46,278 bases of DNA from contig CAMDAF010000016.1 in NCBI GenBank assembly GCA_945888525.1, positions 1-46,278 on the forward strand, given 5' to 3'. The notes beneath the pieces are model-generated. The model searched no databases, had not been told where the DNA came from, and saw nothing but the letters and a program-made list of their open reading frames with translations. A program made the translations under genes and the position numbers. Of this stretch, positions 31,592 to 41,825 are shown one piece after another. How positions within the stretch are numbered: position 1 is the stretch's first letter; every line of letters starts with the position of its first letter. This DNA is from Chitinophaga pinensis. Its GTDB lineage: Bacteria > Bacteroidota > Bacteroidia > NS11-12g > UBA955.

Positions 31592-32509
31592 ATGAGGCTT
31601 AAAGTCTATTGTGTTGGTCTGTTTTTTTGTGTAATTCACCTTGTAAAAGCAGATTCAAATTTCAATCTGTTAATGCCTCAAAAATACAGTGACACACTTA
31701 GCAACAAACAAAAACAAAACATAGCTTACACAGCTGGAATTGGCGGCACTGCTTTTGTTCACGCTGGTTTATATAAACTATGGTACAGTGGTTATCCTCA
31801 GAGTAAATTTCATTTTTTTAACGACAACCATGAATGGTTGCAAATGGATAAGTTTGGCCACTGTTTTTCTTCATATTATCTAGGATTGGCCGGCATAGAA
31901 GCGGCAAAATGGGCTGGAGTGCCTAAAAACAAACAATGGAAATGGGCATTATTTGGCAGTATTTTTCAAGATCCAATAGAACTATGGGATGGATTGTCAA
32001 GTGCCTGGGGTGCATCAGTCGGAGATTTGGCTGCTAACAGTTTCGGAACGCTTCTCAGTGCAGGACAAGAAGCTATTTGGCATGAGCAAAAAGTTAGAAT
32101 GAAATTTTCTTATACAAATTCCAACTATGCAGCTATTAGACCTAATGCCTTGGGCGGCAATTTTAATGAACGATTTTTAAAAGACTATAATGCTCAAACC
32201 TATTGGCTTTGTTACAGTCCATTAAAAAACAGAGCCCAATGGCTTGGTTTGGGTTTGGGTTATGGCGCCAATGGTATGTTGGGTGGCAATGACAATATTT
32301 GGGTTGACAAAAACATGCTGGTACAAGATTATTCCAATGTTAAACGATACCGTCAATACTATTTAAGTTTTGATTTCAATTTGAATAAAATTAAAACGAA
32401 AAAGAAGGGATTAAAAACGCTACTTTTCGTATTGAATTGCATCAAACTACCAGCACCTGCGCTTGAATTTTCTCAAGGCAAAATAATTGGTCATTGGTTA
32501 AAGTTTTAG
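31592..32509 (+). CDS. DUF2279-family exported protein
   Basis: The product has 305 residues: a signal peptide (about 1-20, VYCVGLFFCVIHLVKA), then the DUF2279 domain with FFNDNHEWLQMDKFGHCFSS, YLGLAGIEAAKWAG, and FQDPIELWDGLSSAWGASVGD followed by GTLLSAGQEAIW. The domain (YfiM-like) is helical, with conserved W, D and H residues, and has no known activity. The C-terminal part is rich in aromatic residues and may be strand-forming, as in an outer-membrane-associated protein. It is the last gene of the plus-strand run from 27874. It converges with the M4 protease gene. Confidence 0.78.
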   Translation: MRLKVYCVGLFFCVIHLVKADSNFNLLMPQKYSDTLSNKQKQNIAYTAGIGGTAFVHAGLYKLWYSGYPQSKFHFFNDNHEWLQMDKFGHCFSSYYLGLAGIEAAKWAGVPKNKQWKWALFGSIFQDPIELWDGLSSAWGASVGDLAANSFGTLLSAGQEAIWHEQKVRMKFSYTNSNYAAIRPNALGGNFNERFLKDYNAQTYWLCYSPLKNRAQWLGLGLGYGANGMLGGNDNIWVDKNMLVQDYSNVKRYRQYYLSFDFNLNKIKTKKKGLKTLLFVLNCIKLPAPALEFSQGKIIGHWLKF

Positions 32510-32514
32510 AGCAT

Positions 32515-32536
32515 CCATTTGAGCGCACGCAAATGG
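32515..32536. terminator. Hairpin in the convergent gap
   Basis: CCATTTG and CAAATGG form a 7-bp stem with an 8-nt loop in the 38-nt gap between the DUF2279 and M4 protease genes. There is no T-tract on either side. Position supports a bidirectional terminator, sequence only weakly. Confidence 0.35.
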
Positions 32537-32547
32537 CGATGACATGC

Positions 32548-35500
32548 TTAAAGCACTTCTAGCATCTGTCTTATATAGTGCATAAAGCCATCGGAGTCGC
32601 GAACGGTAAGATTAATTAAATAGGTGCCTTTCATTAATGGAACACCTTGGCTGTCTTTACCATCAAAGGGTTTATCGCCCATATTTCCATCATAAATCTT
32701 ACCACCCCAACGGTCGAAAATTTGCAGATTATAGAATAAAATTCCACGTCCTTGCACCACAAAGTTATCATTTAACTGGTCATTGTTTACAGTGATTGCA
32801 TCAGGAATATAAAGTCTAAAAACATCTTTGACCCTTATCAATTCAACCGCAGTATCGGCACAACCTAAACTGTTTTTAACAATCAGCCTAACAGGGTAAT
32901 AGCCTGTATCTGAGTAGGTATGCGAAGGGCTTGGATTAACTGTTTCTTTGCTAAAATCACCAAAATTCCATTCAAAACTCGATTGGTTTGTTGATTGGTT
33001 ATTGAAATTAACCTGTCGATTTAAATAATCAGGTTGTTTAGGTAGATACGTAAACTTGCTGATTGGCAAATCAACCACATTCATAAAGCCAATCTTTTTG
33101 ATATAACTGACACACAAGGAATCGGAAATTGCCAGCAAGCTTACATCAAAAGTGCCAGAAACTAGATAAGTAAATGAAGGGTTCGGGGCATTGCTGCTGT
33201 CTGAGGGTGTAAGATGCCACCAATAAGCCGCAGCGCCAGAACTTAAATTATTAAAAGAAACAGACTCGTTTCTGCAAATTGTTTGTTTGCTCGCAGAGAA
33301 ATCAACGATTGGTTTTGCATTAACAATCAGATTTACTGTATCGGATACTGATTGGGAACAATTGTCAATTAAGTTTACTATATACTGGGTACTTATTGAA
33401 GGGTTTTGAACGATAGAATTATTGATACTGGGCGAACCATTAATTGTCCATTGGTATTGAGAACTCAAACCCCCACTCATATTAATCTTAAGTGTAGACG
33501 TGTCACTTTGACAAATACTGTTGTCGCTCAACTTAACATTTAATTTTAGGGCAGGACGAACCGTAATGTTGACGAATGAAGAATCGTATGGTTGGGTGCA
33601 TATATCATCTACAATCAATTTATAAATCGTGCTGCTTAGAGGCTTGACCAATATATTCTTGGCATTCCCTTGGCTTTGGTTCCAAGTGTAATTATAAGCA
33701 GAGCTGATGCCCCCCGAAACAATAGGGTTCAGAGGAACAGAGGCGCCATCACAAATGGTGGTATCTCTTAAACCAGATATTTTAATCTTAGCCATTACAT
33801 CAACATCCATGGTATCACTTGCTTGTGCAGAACACAAATCATTTAGCAGCACAATGTATCGGGTCTTAATTTTGGGAGAAATGGTATTGGATTGGGTTGC
33901 GTTTAGTCCTTGATTCCATGTATAAGCATAGGTATTGGTGTCGCCGCCAATAGGATTTGCACTCATAGAGAAAGAACTTCCGTAACAAATTAAAGTATCC
34001 TTAGGAAGCATCACTTTAAGTTCAGGTCTTACCTTAACGTAAATTGAATCTACTCCAGGATTGACTGTGCAAGCATCTGTTAATGTAACTTTCACCCATT
34101 TACTTGAAGACATAACCCCTGAGGTGCTGTTTCCAGTACCCAATCCATTGTTCCAAGTATATAAATATTTACTAACATCACCGCCTGAAGCGCTAACTGT
34201 AAAGGCACTTGTATTTTGATAACAAACAAAAGTGTCAGCACTAAAAATCTTTGGATTCAGAGCACTTTTAACTGTAATATTTGCCGTTGCGGTATCACCT
34301 AAAACCGTACAACCATCTCTTACAATAACTTGATAGGTATTGCTTCCCGTTGGGGCCACCAATTGAGATGGTGCAGTTCCAAGACCAAGATTCCAAGTGT
34401 AGGTATAGGCGCTACCCAGACCACCACTAACAACAGGAACCAAAGGCACAGAGATCCCCGTACAAATTGTGGTATCATTTAATCCACTTACAACTATTGG
34501 TGCCAATACATCTATGGTAATTGAATCTGTAGCAGAATTGGAACAATTATCGGTCAGGACAACCTTGTATTTCGTTTTAGCTTTGGGTTTAACGTTTTGT
34601 ATGGATGTATCGGATAAGAATGGGGTCCAATTGTACGTATAAGCATTAGAAACACCTCCACTTGAATTGGCTGTAAGTATAGCGCCCCTTCCGTAACATA
34701 ATGTCGTGTCATTGTCTAATTGAACCGATAAAGGCGCTCTTACTACAACGTAAATTGAATCAGAAGCCGGGGTCACGGAGCATGCATCTTTCAATATACA
34801 CTTAACCCATTGGCTAGCGGTTAAATTTGGATTGATGGTACTGCCAATACCTAGGCCATTTAACCAAGTATAAGAATATTGAATGGTATCGCCGCCACTT
34901 CCATTTGCAGAAATGGAACTCACTTTATTGTAACAAATTAGCGTATCATTACTGCTCACCTTTACGTTTAAACCAATCTTAACATTTACAGTAACATAAG
35001 CAGTGTCTAATATTGGTGTGCATGCATCGCTAATAATGACTCTATAGGTTGTGGCAATGGTAGGTGATACTGTTTTAGTCATTCCCGTTCCTAAGCCATT
35101 GTCCCAGGTGTAAACATAAGAAGAAGAATCACCTCCAGTGGCATTGGCTATTAGGTTTGCAGACCTACCCAAGCAAATCGTGGTATCTTTGTTTGTGAAA
35201 ACCTCTAAAGGATTTCTAACACTTACATTAACCGTGGCAGAGTCTTTTGAATTGGTGCAAAGATCAGTCAAATAGACTTTATAACTTTGGTTGGCGGTCG
35301 GAGCAACTATATTGGTGTCGTTGTAAACTGTGTTGTCCCATTTAAAGAAATAGTCACCAGAATAGCCTCCAGAACCTTTGGCTCTTAACAGTGCAGATTT
35401 CCCCATACAAATGGTGGTATCTGAATAGGCAGTAACTTTAACTGGCTTTTTAATGGCAGTATAGAGCAATTTAAATCCTCTACCTACTACATATGGATCT

Positions 35501-37779
35501 GACACATGCCTTAAGGTTACAGTATTTCCAGCCACTAAAAAATTGTTTCCTGAAAATGGCAAAGTTGATCCAGTATAGCCTCCAACTTTGGTTCCAGTTC
35601 CGGGATATTTTCCTTTGTAAACATATAGGCTATCATATCCCGCTTCATAATCAAAATCTAAGAAACGGATCCGGATAGAATCTGCACCCGGAGCGCTTAT
35701 TCTAAAATAGGTTATTCTGCCTTGGGAATAAATATCTTCTCCGCCATCGTCGTATATAAATGATTTACATTTATGGGTGCTGTCAGTACCCGAAGCAGGC
35801 ATAAGAATGGCATTGCAAATATCAAAAGTCGAGTCAATTTTTACATAAGCCGTTTTAGTTAAACTGTCTTTTTTGTTTTTGAAACAGCTTGTGGCTACTA
35901 GCTTAATTGTATAATTACCAAAACTAGAATAGGTTTTTGTTGGATTTATTGCTGTTGAAGTGTTGCCATCACCAAAGGTCCATTTATAGGTTATTGCATT
36001 TGAACTTAAGTTGTAGAATTTAACCGTTTTTGAGGTATTACAAATAACTGTATCAGCTGAAAATGCAGCTTTAACATATCCACTATCATATTTCGGGCCA
36101 ACATTACACGCATACCATGCATTGGTAACGGCGATTACTTCCTTACTGCATTGACCAAATAAATCTTTTGCTGCTTGAATTGAGTAAAATCGAGAATCTG
36201 CGTATTGAGATGTAGGGGTCAAATACACCGTTAAATTTCTATAGGCTATTTTTTCAGCACTTAAAATACCCAAACTATCAACCTTGTATGCATTGCTGAA
36301 ATCGTTGGTTCCGATTCCTCCTTCGGTAATTAAATAAAACCACCAATTTTGAACACCACTGTTCAAATGCACACCACCATTGTCTCCGGCACCTGAATAC
36401 CAATAGGTTCCAAGGTAACAACGCGGGTGGCCTTTAACTCTTGGATCAGACATATTTCGCAAACCTGATCCAGAAAAAGTTATTTCTTCGCCAATTTTCC
36501 AATTGTAACCTGTCGGTTTGCCATATCGCTCTATCGCATTTCCAAAAATATCACTAAACGATTCGTTCAATTGGCCAGATTGGTAACTATAAATTAGGTT
36601 GGCAGAGTTGCTCGTTACCGCATGGGTAATTTCATGGCCACAAACATCCAAAGAAGTAAGTGGTTTGAATGAACTACCATCACCATAGGTCATGCGTATA
36701 CCGTCCCAAAATGCATTGTCATAATTGGCCGCATAATGCACATAACTGTTTATTCTTGCATTGTTGTTGTTGTAGCTGTTGCGGTTGAATTTATTTTTAA
36801 AATAATCGTAAGAGGTTTCTGCACCCCAGTGGCAATCGGTAGCTACTTCATCCTTGTTGGCATTGACATTGTTCCAAATGTTGTTGCTGTCTAAAAAGTC
36901 AACGGCTAATCCATAATTTGTACCTTTTTTTAGATTAAACGTATAGACACCACCACCCCTCGTATTTTCTCGCAAGCGGTAGTTAAATGGGGCGGTGCTA
37001 TCCGTAATTATTGTTTTTGTGCCGCTGTATTTTGTATTGGCTCTTCCATTTACATCAACATTGTGCAATTGATTTTCTCGAGCTATAAGTTTACCGGAGT
37101 TTACATCAATATATAAATTTTCTGCGGTTCTAGGCAAACTTGCATGCACATTAAATTTAAACGTTAAATGAAATGTATTGTTGGCAAAATTTAAGTTATC
37201 AGGCACATAAACCAATTCCCCTTTGGGATACCAGGTTGCATTAATATCTTCTTTAATTTCTTTAATTACGGCCTCTTCTTCAGGAATTTGCCATAAATAA
37301 GATTCGGCATGGGTTGAGTCCAATGCAATTTTCAGACACTCACTTTCTTTTAACTTTACTTGCGAATTGATTTCAGATATTTTAAAAACCTCACCATTGA
37401 ACGAATAGAGATAAGCATTTTTTATATGTGCAATTATTATGGAACCTAGAACAGGAACTTTGTTATAATTCAACTGGTAACGAATGTGCAAAAAACCTAA
37501 GTCGTCCGTTTCTTTTCTAATGAGAGTAAAACTATAGGCGTTGGATAGTTGATAAACCTTAGATAAATAGGGTAAAACGTTTGCTTCATTAATTTTTAAA
37601 TTATCATTTAATTGAGCGTATTGAATCAGCCCTGTTTGCTCGCTTATTCTAATCAGATCAGCTCCTTTAAATTTCTTATTGGCTAAATCTCCTTCAAAAA
37701 CTTGCGCGTTTGACAATTGGAAGAAGAATAAGAAAAACAAAAATGGTATAAACCTGTAAATGGTATGGTTTTTAATCAT
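32548..37779 (-). CDS. Giant secreted M4 (thermolysin-type) metalloprotease with CUB, Ig-like repeats, PKD and T9SS type B tail
   Basis: The product has 1743 residues. A signal peptide (to about 25) precedes an FTP-type propeptide (to about 230) and a thermolysin-like catalytic domain: zinc motif H382-E-I-T-H386, then E406 after 19 residues in NESFSD, and a later HLNSGVQNWWFY with the catalytic-type His. PKD (about 575-650) and CUB-like (about 665-780; FLDFDYEAGYDSLYVYKG) domains follow, then nine Ig-like repeats (782-1489), two more PKD-like domains, and a gliding/CHU_C type B sorting domain near 1655-1743 (LYIPDAITVNNDQLNDNF, FDRWGGKIYDG). It should be exported by the T9SS and act outside the cell on protein. 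Protease core and tail are secure; targets unknown. Confidence 0.92.
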   Translation of the reverse strand: MIKNHTIYRFIPFLFFLFFFQLSNAQVFEGDLANKKFKGADLIRISEQTGLIQYAQLNDNLKINEANVLPYLSKVYQLSNAYSFTLIRKETDDLGFLHIRYQLNYNKVPVLGSIIIAHIKNAYLYSFNGEVFKISEINSQVKLKESECLKIALDSTHAESYLWQIPEEEAVIKEIKEDINATWYPKGELVYVPDNLNFANNTFHLTFKFNVHASLPRTAENLYIDVNSGKLIARENQLHNVDVNGRANTKYSGTKTIITDSTAPFNYRLRENTRGGGVYTFNLKKGTNYGLAVDFLDSNNIWNNVNANKDEVATDCHWGAETSYDYFKNKFNRNSYNNNNARINSYVHYAANYDNAFWDGIRMTYGDGSSFKPLTSLDVCGHEITHAVTSNSANLIYSYQSGQLNESFSDIFGNAIERYGKPTGYNWKIGEEITFSGSGLRNMSDPRVKGHPRCYLGTYWYSGAGDNGGVHLNSGVQNWWFYLITEGGIGTNDFSNAYKVDSLGILSAEKIAYRNLTVYLTPTSQYADSRFYSIQAAKDLFGQCSKEVIAVTNAWYACNVGPKYDSGYVKAAFSADTVICNTSKTVKFYNLSSNAITYKWTFGDGNTSTAINPTKTYSSFGNYTIKLVATSCFKNKKDSLTKTAYVKIDSTFDICNAILMPASGTDSTHKCKSFIYDDGGEDIYSQGRITYFRISAPGADSIRIRFLDFDYEAGYDSLYVYKGKYPGTGTKVGGYTGSTLPFSGNNFLVAGNTVTLRHVSDPYVVGRGFKLLYTAIKKPVKVTAYSDTTICMGKSALLRAKGSGGYSGDYFFKWDNTVYNDTNIVAPTANQSYKVYLTDLCTNSKDSATVNVSVRNPLEVFTNKDTTICLGRSANLIANATGGDSSSYVYTWDNGLGTGMTKTVSPTIATTYRVIISDACTPILDTAYVTVNVKIGLNVKVSSNDTLICYNKVSSISANGSGGDTIQYSYTWLNGLGIGSTINPNLTASQWVKCILKDACSVTPASDSIYVVVRAPLSVQLDNDTTLCYGRGAILTANSSGGVSNAYTYNWTPFLSDTSIQNVKPKAKTKYKVVLTDNCSNSATDSITIDVLAPIVVSGLNDTTICTGISVPLVPVVSGGLGSAYTYTWNLGLGTAPSQLVAPTGSNTYQVIVRDGCTVLGDTATANITVKSALNPKIFSADTFVCYQNTSAFTVSASGGDVSKYLYTWNNGLGTGNSTSGVMSSSKWVKVTLTDACTVNPGVDSIYVKVRPELKVMLPKDTLICYGSSFSMSANPIGGDTNTYAYTWNQGLNATQSNTISPKIKTRYIVLLNDLCSAQASDTMDVDVMAKIKISGLRDTTICDGASVPLNPIVSGGISSAYNYTWNQSQGNAKNILVKPLSSTIYKLIVDDICTQPYDSSFVNITVRPALKLNVKLSDNSICQSDTSTLKINMSGGLSSQYQWTINGSPSINNSIVQNPSISTQYIVNLIDNCSQSVSDTVNLIVNAKPIVDFSASKQTICRNESVSFNNLSSGAAAYWWHLTPSDSSNAPNPSFTYLVSGTFDVSLLAISDSLCVSYIKKIGFMNVVDLPISKFTYLPKQPDYLNRQVNFNNQSTNQSSFEWNFGDFSKETVNPSPSHTYSDTGYYPVRLIVKNSLGCADTAVELIRVKDVFRLYIPDAITVNNDQLNDNFVVQGRGILFYNLQIFDRWGGKIYDGNMGDKPFDGKDSQGVPLMKGTYLINLTVRDSDGFMHYIRQMLEVL
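33313..35436 (-). repeat. Nine tandem Ig-like repeats with a 237-codon super-repeat
   Basis: Within the M4 protease gene (codons 782-1489), nine repeats of 76-80 codons share DTTIC near the start, SGG and YTW in the middle, and a late DxC. Starts fall at codons 782, 858, 937, 1017, 1095, 1174, 1254, 1332 and 1411. From repeat 3 the spacing is exactly 80, 78, 79, 80, 78, 79, so repeats 3-5 and 6-8 are in register as two 237-codon blocks (34971-34261 and 34260-33550). Each repeat has two Cys that could form a disulfide. Confidence 0.85.
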
Positions 37780-37925
37780 GTATTAATGCGTCGTTTACGC
37801 AAAGTACGTTAAAAAAAACAAGATTTCAACCCAAAAACCCGTTACAAATCATAACAATTTAATAATTAAATATTTAACTCAATTGGAAACCATAAAAAAA
37901 ACTGGTAAATAGACAAAAACCAAGA

Positions 37926-39137
37926 TTAAACCATCTGAACAGTCAACCCAGTTCTCAATTTTGGTTCGATATAGGTTGATTTCGGTGGCATAATTAAACC
38001 TTGGTCGGCAACATCAAAAACATGTTGAATAAGACACGGGTGGACAGTAAATACGGCATCGTAAACACCAACTTCAACTTCCGCTTCCAAGATTTCGCAC
38101 GGGACACTTCCTTTCAAGAAAGACAATTGTTTATCGGTTTTTGAATCGTGAATGTTCAATTTTGACCTAAATACGTGGTCTTCCAAGATAGAAACATCCA
38201 AACGATCAACTGCATTTAAACCTTCAGCACCCTTTGTATAATCCAATTGGTACCACTGCCCTTTTAGGCACAAGCCAAATGTTAATGCTTGTTTAGGCAA
38301 AATAGATGTGGAGGACTTTGTAATGGTGAAGTCTTCGGACAGTAGGCTTAAAATTGCATTTGCATCAAATGTGTTTTTTGATTTATAGGCACGGTGAAAA
38401 CTATCAATATTTAGATACTCTGGAGGAACAATGTAGGTTAAATACTGCCCGTTTTGTATGCCCCTTTTTTTGAAATAACCAGCAGATGCCGCGCTTCTGT
38501 GGTGGCCATCTGCTATGTATAGATCACCAATCCCTGCATATTCATTTTGAATCAACTTGATAAGTTCCAAATCACAAATTTTAAGAATCCGGTGTATGCG
38601 GTCTACTTCATCATGAAAATGGATAATTTCTTCACCTTTATTGCAAACTGATTTTAAAACATCTGAAACATTTGAAGCTGGTTTGTGGGTCATAAGCACA
38701 GGTTCACCTATAACGCCGGTGGCTTCAATATGCATAATTAATTGTTCTTCCTTTTCGGTAAGTGTTTTTTCGTGTATTTTAATTCTACCTGCATAATAAT
38801 CTTCAACAGGTACAGTACAAATCAATCCGATGTATTCATGCGATCCATTTATTTTATCGGTCTGTATGTAAATATACAATGAAGGGCTATTATCCAATGC
38901 CATCGCCTTTTGAGCGATCAGCTCATTAAGTGCAGAAAGACCATAAGGAAAATGTTTTATTGGATTTTTTTCCTCATTAAATTTCAAGTAAGGCTTAATA
39001 ACATTTAAATATGTGAGTGGATTATCACGCACAATTTCAATTTGCCGCTTAAGATCATCAACATGGGTATTTGCAGAAACCAAAACTTCTTTACCTAAAG
39101 CAGGAAGTAAAGCTTTAAAAGGAAAAATACTAGCCAA
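37926..39137 (-). CDS. DUF1015-family protein
   Basis: The product has 403 residues from a TTG at 39137, 2 nt after the serA stop. It begins MASIFPFKALLPALGKEVLV, and family blocks such as YIGLICTVPVEDYYAGRIKIHE, LYIADGHHRSAASAGYFKK (with the conserved DGHHR) and a C-terminal VHPCLIQHVFDVADQGLIMP are present. DUF1015 proteins often accompany serA and serC, as here, but their reaction is not established. The run serC-serA-DUF1015 has touching or near-touching genes, so a link to serine metabolism is plausible. No ATG is available before the conserved part. Confidence 0.86.
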   Translation of the reverse strand: MASIFPFKALLPALGKEVLVSANTHVDDLKRQIEIVRDNPLTYLNVIKPYLKFNEEKNPIKHFPYGLSALNELIAQKAMALDNSPSLYIYIQTDKINGSHEYIGLICTVPVEDYYAGRIKIHEKTLTEKEEQLIMHIEATGVIGEPVLMTHKPASNVSDVLKSVCNKGEEIIHFHDEVDRIHRILKICDLELIKLIQNEYAGIGDLYIADGHHRSAASAGYFKKRGIQNGQYLTYIVPPEYLNIDSFHRAYKSKNTFDANAILSLLSEDFTITKSSTSILPKQALTFGLCLKGQWYQLDYTKGAEGLNAVDRLDVSILEDHVFRSKLNIHDSKTDKQLSFLKGSVPCEILEAEVEVGVYDAVFTVHPCLIQHVFDVADQGLIMPPKSTYIEPKLRTGLTVQMV

Positions 39138-39139
39138 TT

Positions 39140-40096
39140 TTATGAATTAAAAAAACGAATAATTTGTTCAGCCATTTCATCACCAATTCTCTTTTGTGCT
39201 TCATTGGTACTTGCACCAATGTGCGGAGTAAGTGAGACATTGTCCAATTTCAAAATACCGTCGTACATTGGTGGTTCTTTCTCAAAAACATCAACACCAG
39301 CATACGCAATGGTTTTGTTGTTCAATGCAGCTACTAAATCTACTTCACAAACAACACCACCACGGGCACAGTTGATTAATCCAGCATTGGGTTTCATCAT
39401 TTTTAATTCAGCCTCAGCAATTACGTAACCTTGACCTCCAGGTATGTGTAAACTAACGAAATCAGCTTGTTTTAATACGTCTTCTTTTGAAATGGTTTTA
39501 ATTGTTTTGGTGACACTTGGAATACCAGCATCTTCATGAAATGTTATTTCAACATTGGCTTCAGAAATCATAGGATCAAATGCAATAACATTCATTCCAA
39601 GGCCAAAAGCCATTCTAGCAGCTTCACGACCTATTCTACCAAATCCAATTAAACCCAATGTTTTACCTTTTAACTCAACGCCAGCTGAAGTGGTTTTTTT
39701 CAACTGATTAAACTGAGACATGCCATTCTCAGGCATTTGTCTGTTGCTGTATTGAAGCATTCTGCAGATTGAAAACATGTGGGCGAAAACCAATTCAGCA
39801 ACGGAAGTCGATGATGCCGCAGGGGTATTAACCACTGCAACCCCTTTTTCTTTTGCATAATTGGTGTCAATATTATCAAGACCAACACCTGCGCGACCTA
39901 CCAATTTTAAATTTGGAGCTGCGTCGAGAATTTCTTTCGTCACTTTGGTGGCACTTCTAACCAACAAAACATCGTAATTGTTGATTTTTGAAGCCAATTC
40001 CGTTTGAGGAATATTATTGGTGTCTATAGAAAACCCATGTGCTTCTAAAGCTATTTTAGCTGAAGCATCTATTCCATCATTTGCTAATATTTTCAT
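39140..40096 (-). CDS. serA: D-3-phosphoglycerate dehydrogenase, short form
   Basis: The product has 318 residues. The NAD loop is LGLIGFGRIGREA, with the catalytic residues in NCARGGVV (Arg), VFEKEPP (Glu) and PHIGASTNEAQ (His). VGRAGVGLDNID is typical of the dehydrogenase. It catalyses the first step of serine synthesis. There is no C-terminal ACT domain, so allosteric serine inhibition of the E. coli type is not expected. Its start shares one base with the serC stop. Family members with other 2-hydroxyacid substrates exist, but the serC neighbour makes serA the best call. Confidence 0.93.
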   Translation of the reverse strand: MKILANDGIDASAKIALEAHGFSIDTNNIPQTELASKINNYDVLLVRSATKVTKEILDAAPNLKLVGRAGVGLDNIDTNYAKEKGVAVVNTPAASSTSVAELVFAHMFSICRMLQYSNRQMPENGMSQFNQLKKTTSAGVELKGKTLGLIGFGRIGREAARMAFGLGMNVIAFDPMISEANVEITFHEDAGIPSVTKTIKTISKEDVLKQADFVSLHIPGGQGYVIAEAELKMMKPNAGLINCARGGVVCEVDLVAALNNKTIAYAGVDVFEKEPPMYDGILKLDNVSLTPHIGASTNEAQKRIGDEMAEQIIRFFNS

Positions 40097-41169
40097 TAAT
40101 TTGATTGACTGCTAGCGTTAAATGTTCTCATTACGTTTACCAACGCTTCTACACTTTCTAATGGCAAAGCATTGTACATACTGGCTCTGTATCCACCGGC
40201 AGAGCGGTGTCCTTTAATTCCAGAAATACCTGCTTCTTTCCAAGCGGCATTAAATTGATTTTCCATAGACTCATCACTTAATAAAAAACAAGCATTCATT
40301 TGAGATCTGTCTTCTTTATCGATGGTGCCAGTAAACAATGGATTATTATCAACTTCATTGTAAAGTAAAGCCGCTCTTGCAGCAGCTCTTCTTTGCATTT
40401 CATCAACGCCACCAACCTTTTTAACCCATTTTAAATTTTGTAGCATAGAAAAAATTGGAAAAACTGGAGGCGTATTAAACATGGTTTCTTTTTCTATGTG
40501 AATTTGATAATTCATCATACTTGGAATTCTACGGGTCACTTTGCCTAGAATGTCTTTTCTTACAATCACAACGGTTACACCTGCAGGGCCCATGTTTTTT
40601 TGAGCACCAGCGTATATTAGACCAAATTTAGATACATCAATTTTTCTGCTTAAAATATCAGAACTCATATCACAAACCATGGTTACAGGACATTCAGGAA
40701 AACTTTGCATTTGGCTACCATAGATGGTGTTGTTGCTTGTGCAATGAAAATAATCAGCATCATTTGGAATAGAATACCCTTTTGGAATGTACGCATAGTT
40801 TCTATCTTCTGAACTGGCTACAACTTCAACATTTCCTAAATATTTGGCTTCTTTAACAGCGTTTGCAGCCCAAACACCTGTTTTCAAATAGGTTCCTTTT
40901 GTTTCAAGAAGATTATAAGCTACCATTAAAAACTGTGTGCTTGCACCACCACCTAAAAACAAAATTTCATATCCATCTGGAACCCCTAAAAGTTCTTTAA
41001 TGATCGCTTGAGTTTCTTCAACAACAGCGACAAATTCTTTGCCTCTGTGAGACACTTCTAAGATAGACAAACCAGTGCCAGCAAAGTTTCTAATGCCTTC
41101 CATGCTCGCTTCAATGGCCTCTTGTGGAAGAATAGATGGACCTGCCGAGAAATTATGTAGTTTTGACAT
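40096..41169 (-). CDS. serC: Phosphoserine aminotransferase
   Basis: The product has 357 residues of the PSAT family: LHNFSAGPSILPQEAIE, GLSILEVSHRGKEF, FLGGGASTQFLMVAYNLL, and the PLP lysine in YAGAQKNMGPAGVTVVIVRK. GHRSAGGYRASMYNALPLE near the C-terminus is the conserved phosphate-binding segment. It converts 3-phosphohydroxypyruvate to phosphoserine. It heads the serC-serA-DUF1015 transcript. Upstream the nearest promoter-like sequence is TAATTTCG, one mismatch from TAnnTTTG, too weak to list. Both serine-pathway enzymes overlap at one base. Confidence 0.96.
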   Translation of the reverse strand: MSKLHNFSAGPSILPQEAIEASMEGIRNFAGTGLSILEVSHRGKEFVAVVEETQAIIKELLGVPDGYEILFLGGGASTQFLMVAYNLLETKGTYLKTGVWAANAVKEAKYLGNVEVVASSEDRNYAYIPKGYSIPNDADYFHCTSNNTIYGSQMQSFPECPVTMVCDMSSDILSRKIDVSKFGLIYAGAQKNMGPAGVTVVIVRKDILGKVTRRIPSMMNYQIHIEKETMFNTPPVFPIFSMLQNLKWVKKVGGVDEMQRRAAARAALLYNEVDNNPLFTGTIDKEDRSQMNACFLLSDESMENQFNAAWKEAGISGIKGHRSAGGYRASMYNALPLESVEALVNVMRTFNASSQSN

Positions 41170-41221
41170 ACTGAATATTTTTTATGTTGCGAAATTAAGC
41201 TAATATTGAAACAATAAAACA

Positions 41222-41728
41222 ATGAAATTCAAAAACATTTTATTTTTTACTGCACTCCTGCTCAACTTATTAGACGCCAGGGGTCAAAATCAAAAAACCA
41301 AAGAGGATGACCTTTCAAAATTGAGTTTTAAGGAACGTTTAACTTATAATGTTGGCGGGGGTTTAATGGTTGGCAACAACTACAGCAACATTAATGTTAT
41401 GCCACAAGTTGGCTACCGGATAACGCCTAAATTCACGACAGGTATTGGCACTAATTTTCAATATTACAAAAACAACTACCTGAGCAACAGCGCATTTCTT
41501 GTATATGGTGGCAATGCCTTTGCGCGGTATAAAGTAAATGAGGTATTGTTTGCACAAACAGAATACCAGATGCTGAATTTCCAAAACAATTGGGGACAAT
41601 ATGCTTTAATTGGAGGGGGTTATACGCCTACAGCAGGTTTTTATATTTCTGCTTATTATTTGTTATTGTATCCCAGCAACAACATCTATAATGCGCCTTA
41701 TGTTTTGCGTGTCGGATTTATGCTCTAA
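41222..41728 (+). CDS. Small predicted outer-membrane beta-barrel protein
   Basis: The product has 168 residues. The signal peptide (MKFKNILFFTALLLNLLDARGQ) is followed by a mature part with alternating strands rich in Tyr, Gly and Asn: NVGGGLMVGNNYSNINVMPQ, YRITPKFTTGIGTNFQYY, NAFARYKVNEVLFAQTEYQM, and a terminal VLRVGFML. This is the pattern of a small 8-strand barrel ('porin-like/OmpX-like'). No family name can be given. It is divergent from serC and 97 nt before miaA; the gap between them holds only an unremarkable continuation of the frame after the stop. Confidence 0.68.
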   Translation: MKFKNILFFTALLLNLLDARGQNQKTKEDDLSKLSFKERLTYNVGGGLMVGNNYSNINVMPQVGYRITPKFTTGIGTNFQYYKNNYLSNSAFLVYGGNAFARYKVNEVLFAQTEYQMLNFQNNWGQYALIGGGYTPTAGFYISAYYLLLYPSNNIYNAPYVLRVGFML

Positions 41729-41825
41729 CCTAAAGAAGAGAGTTTATTAACCGAAAATATAAAAACTGAATTCAGCAATGAATTGCAAAAAGAAGAACTT
41801 TAAAAAGCGAAGATTAAATTAGAAA

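Noticed and set aside
41729-41825. Possible read-through extension of the small beta-barrel gene
   Set aside because: The continued frame turns into a lysine-rich string without domain features, and the barrel already ends in a typical C-terminal strand.
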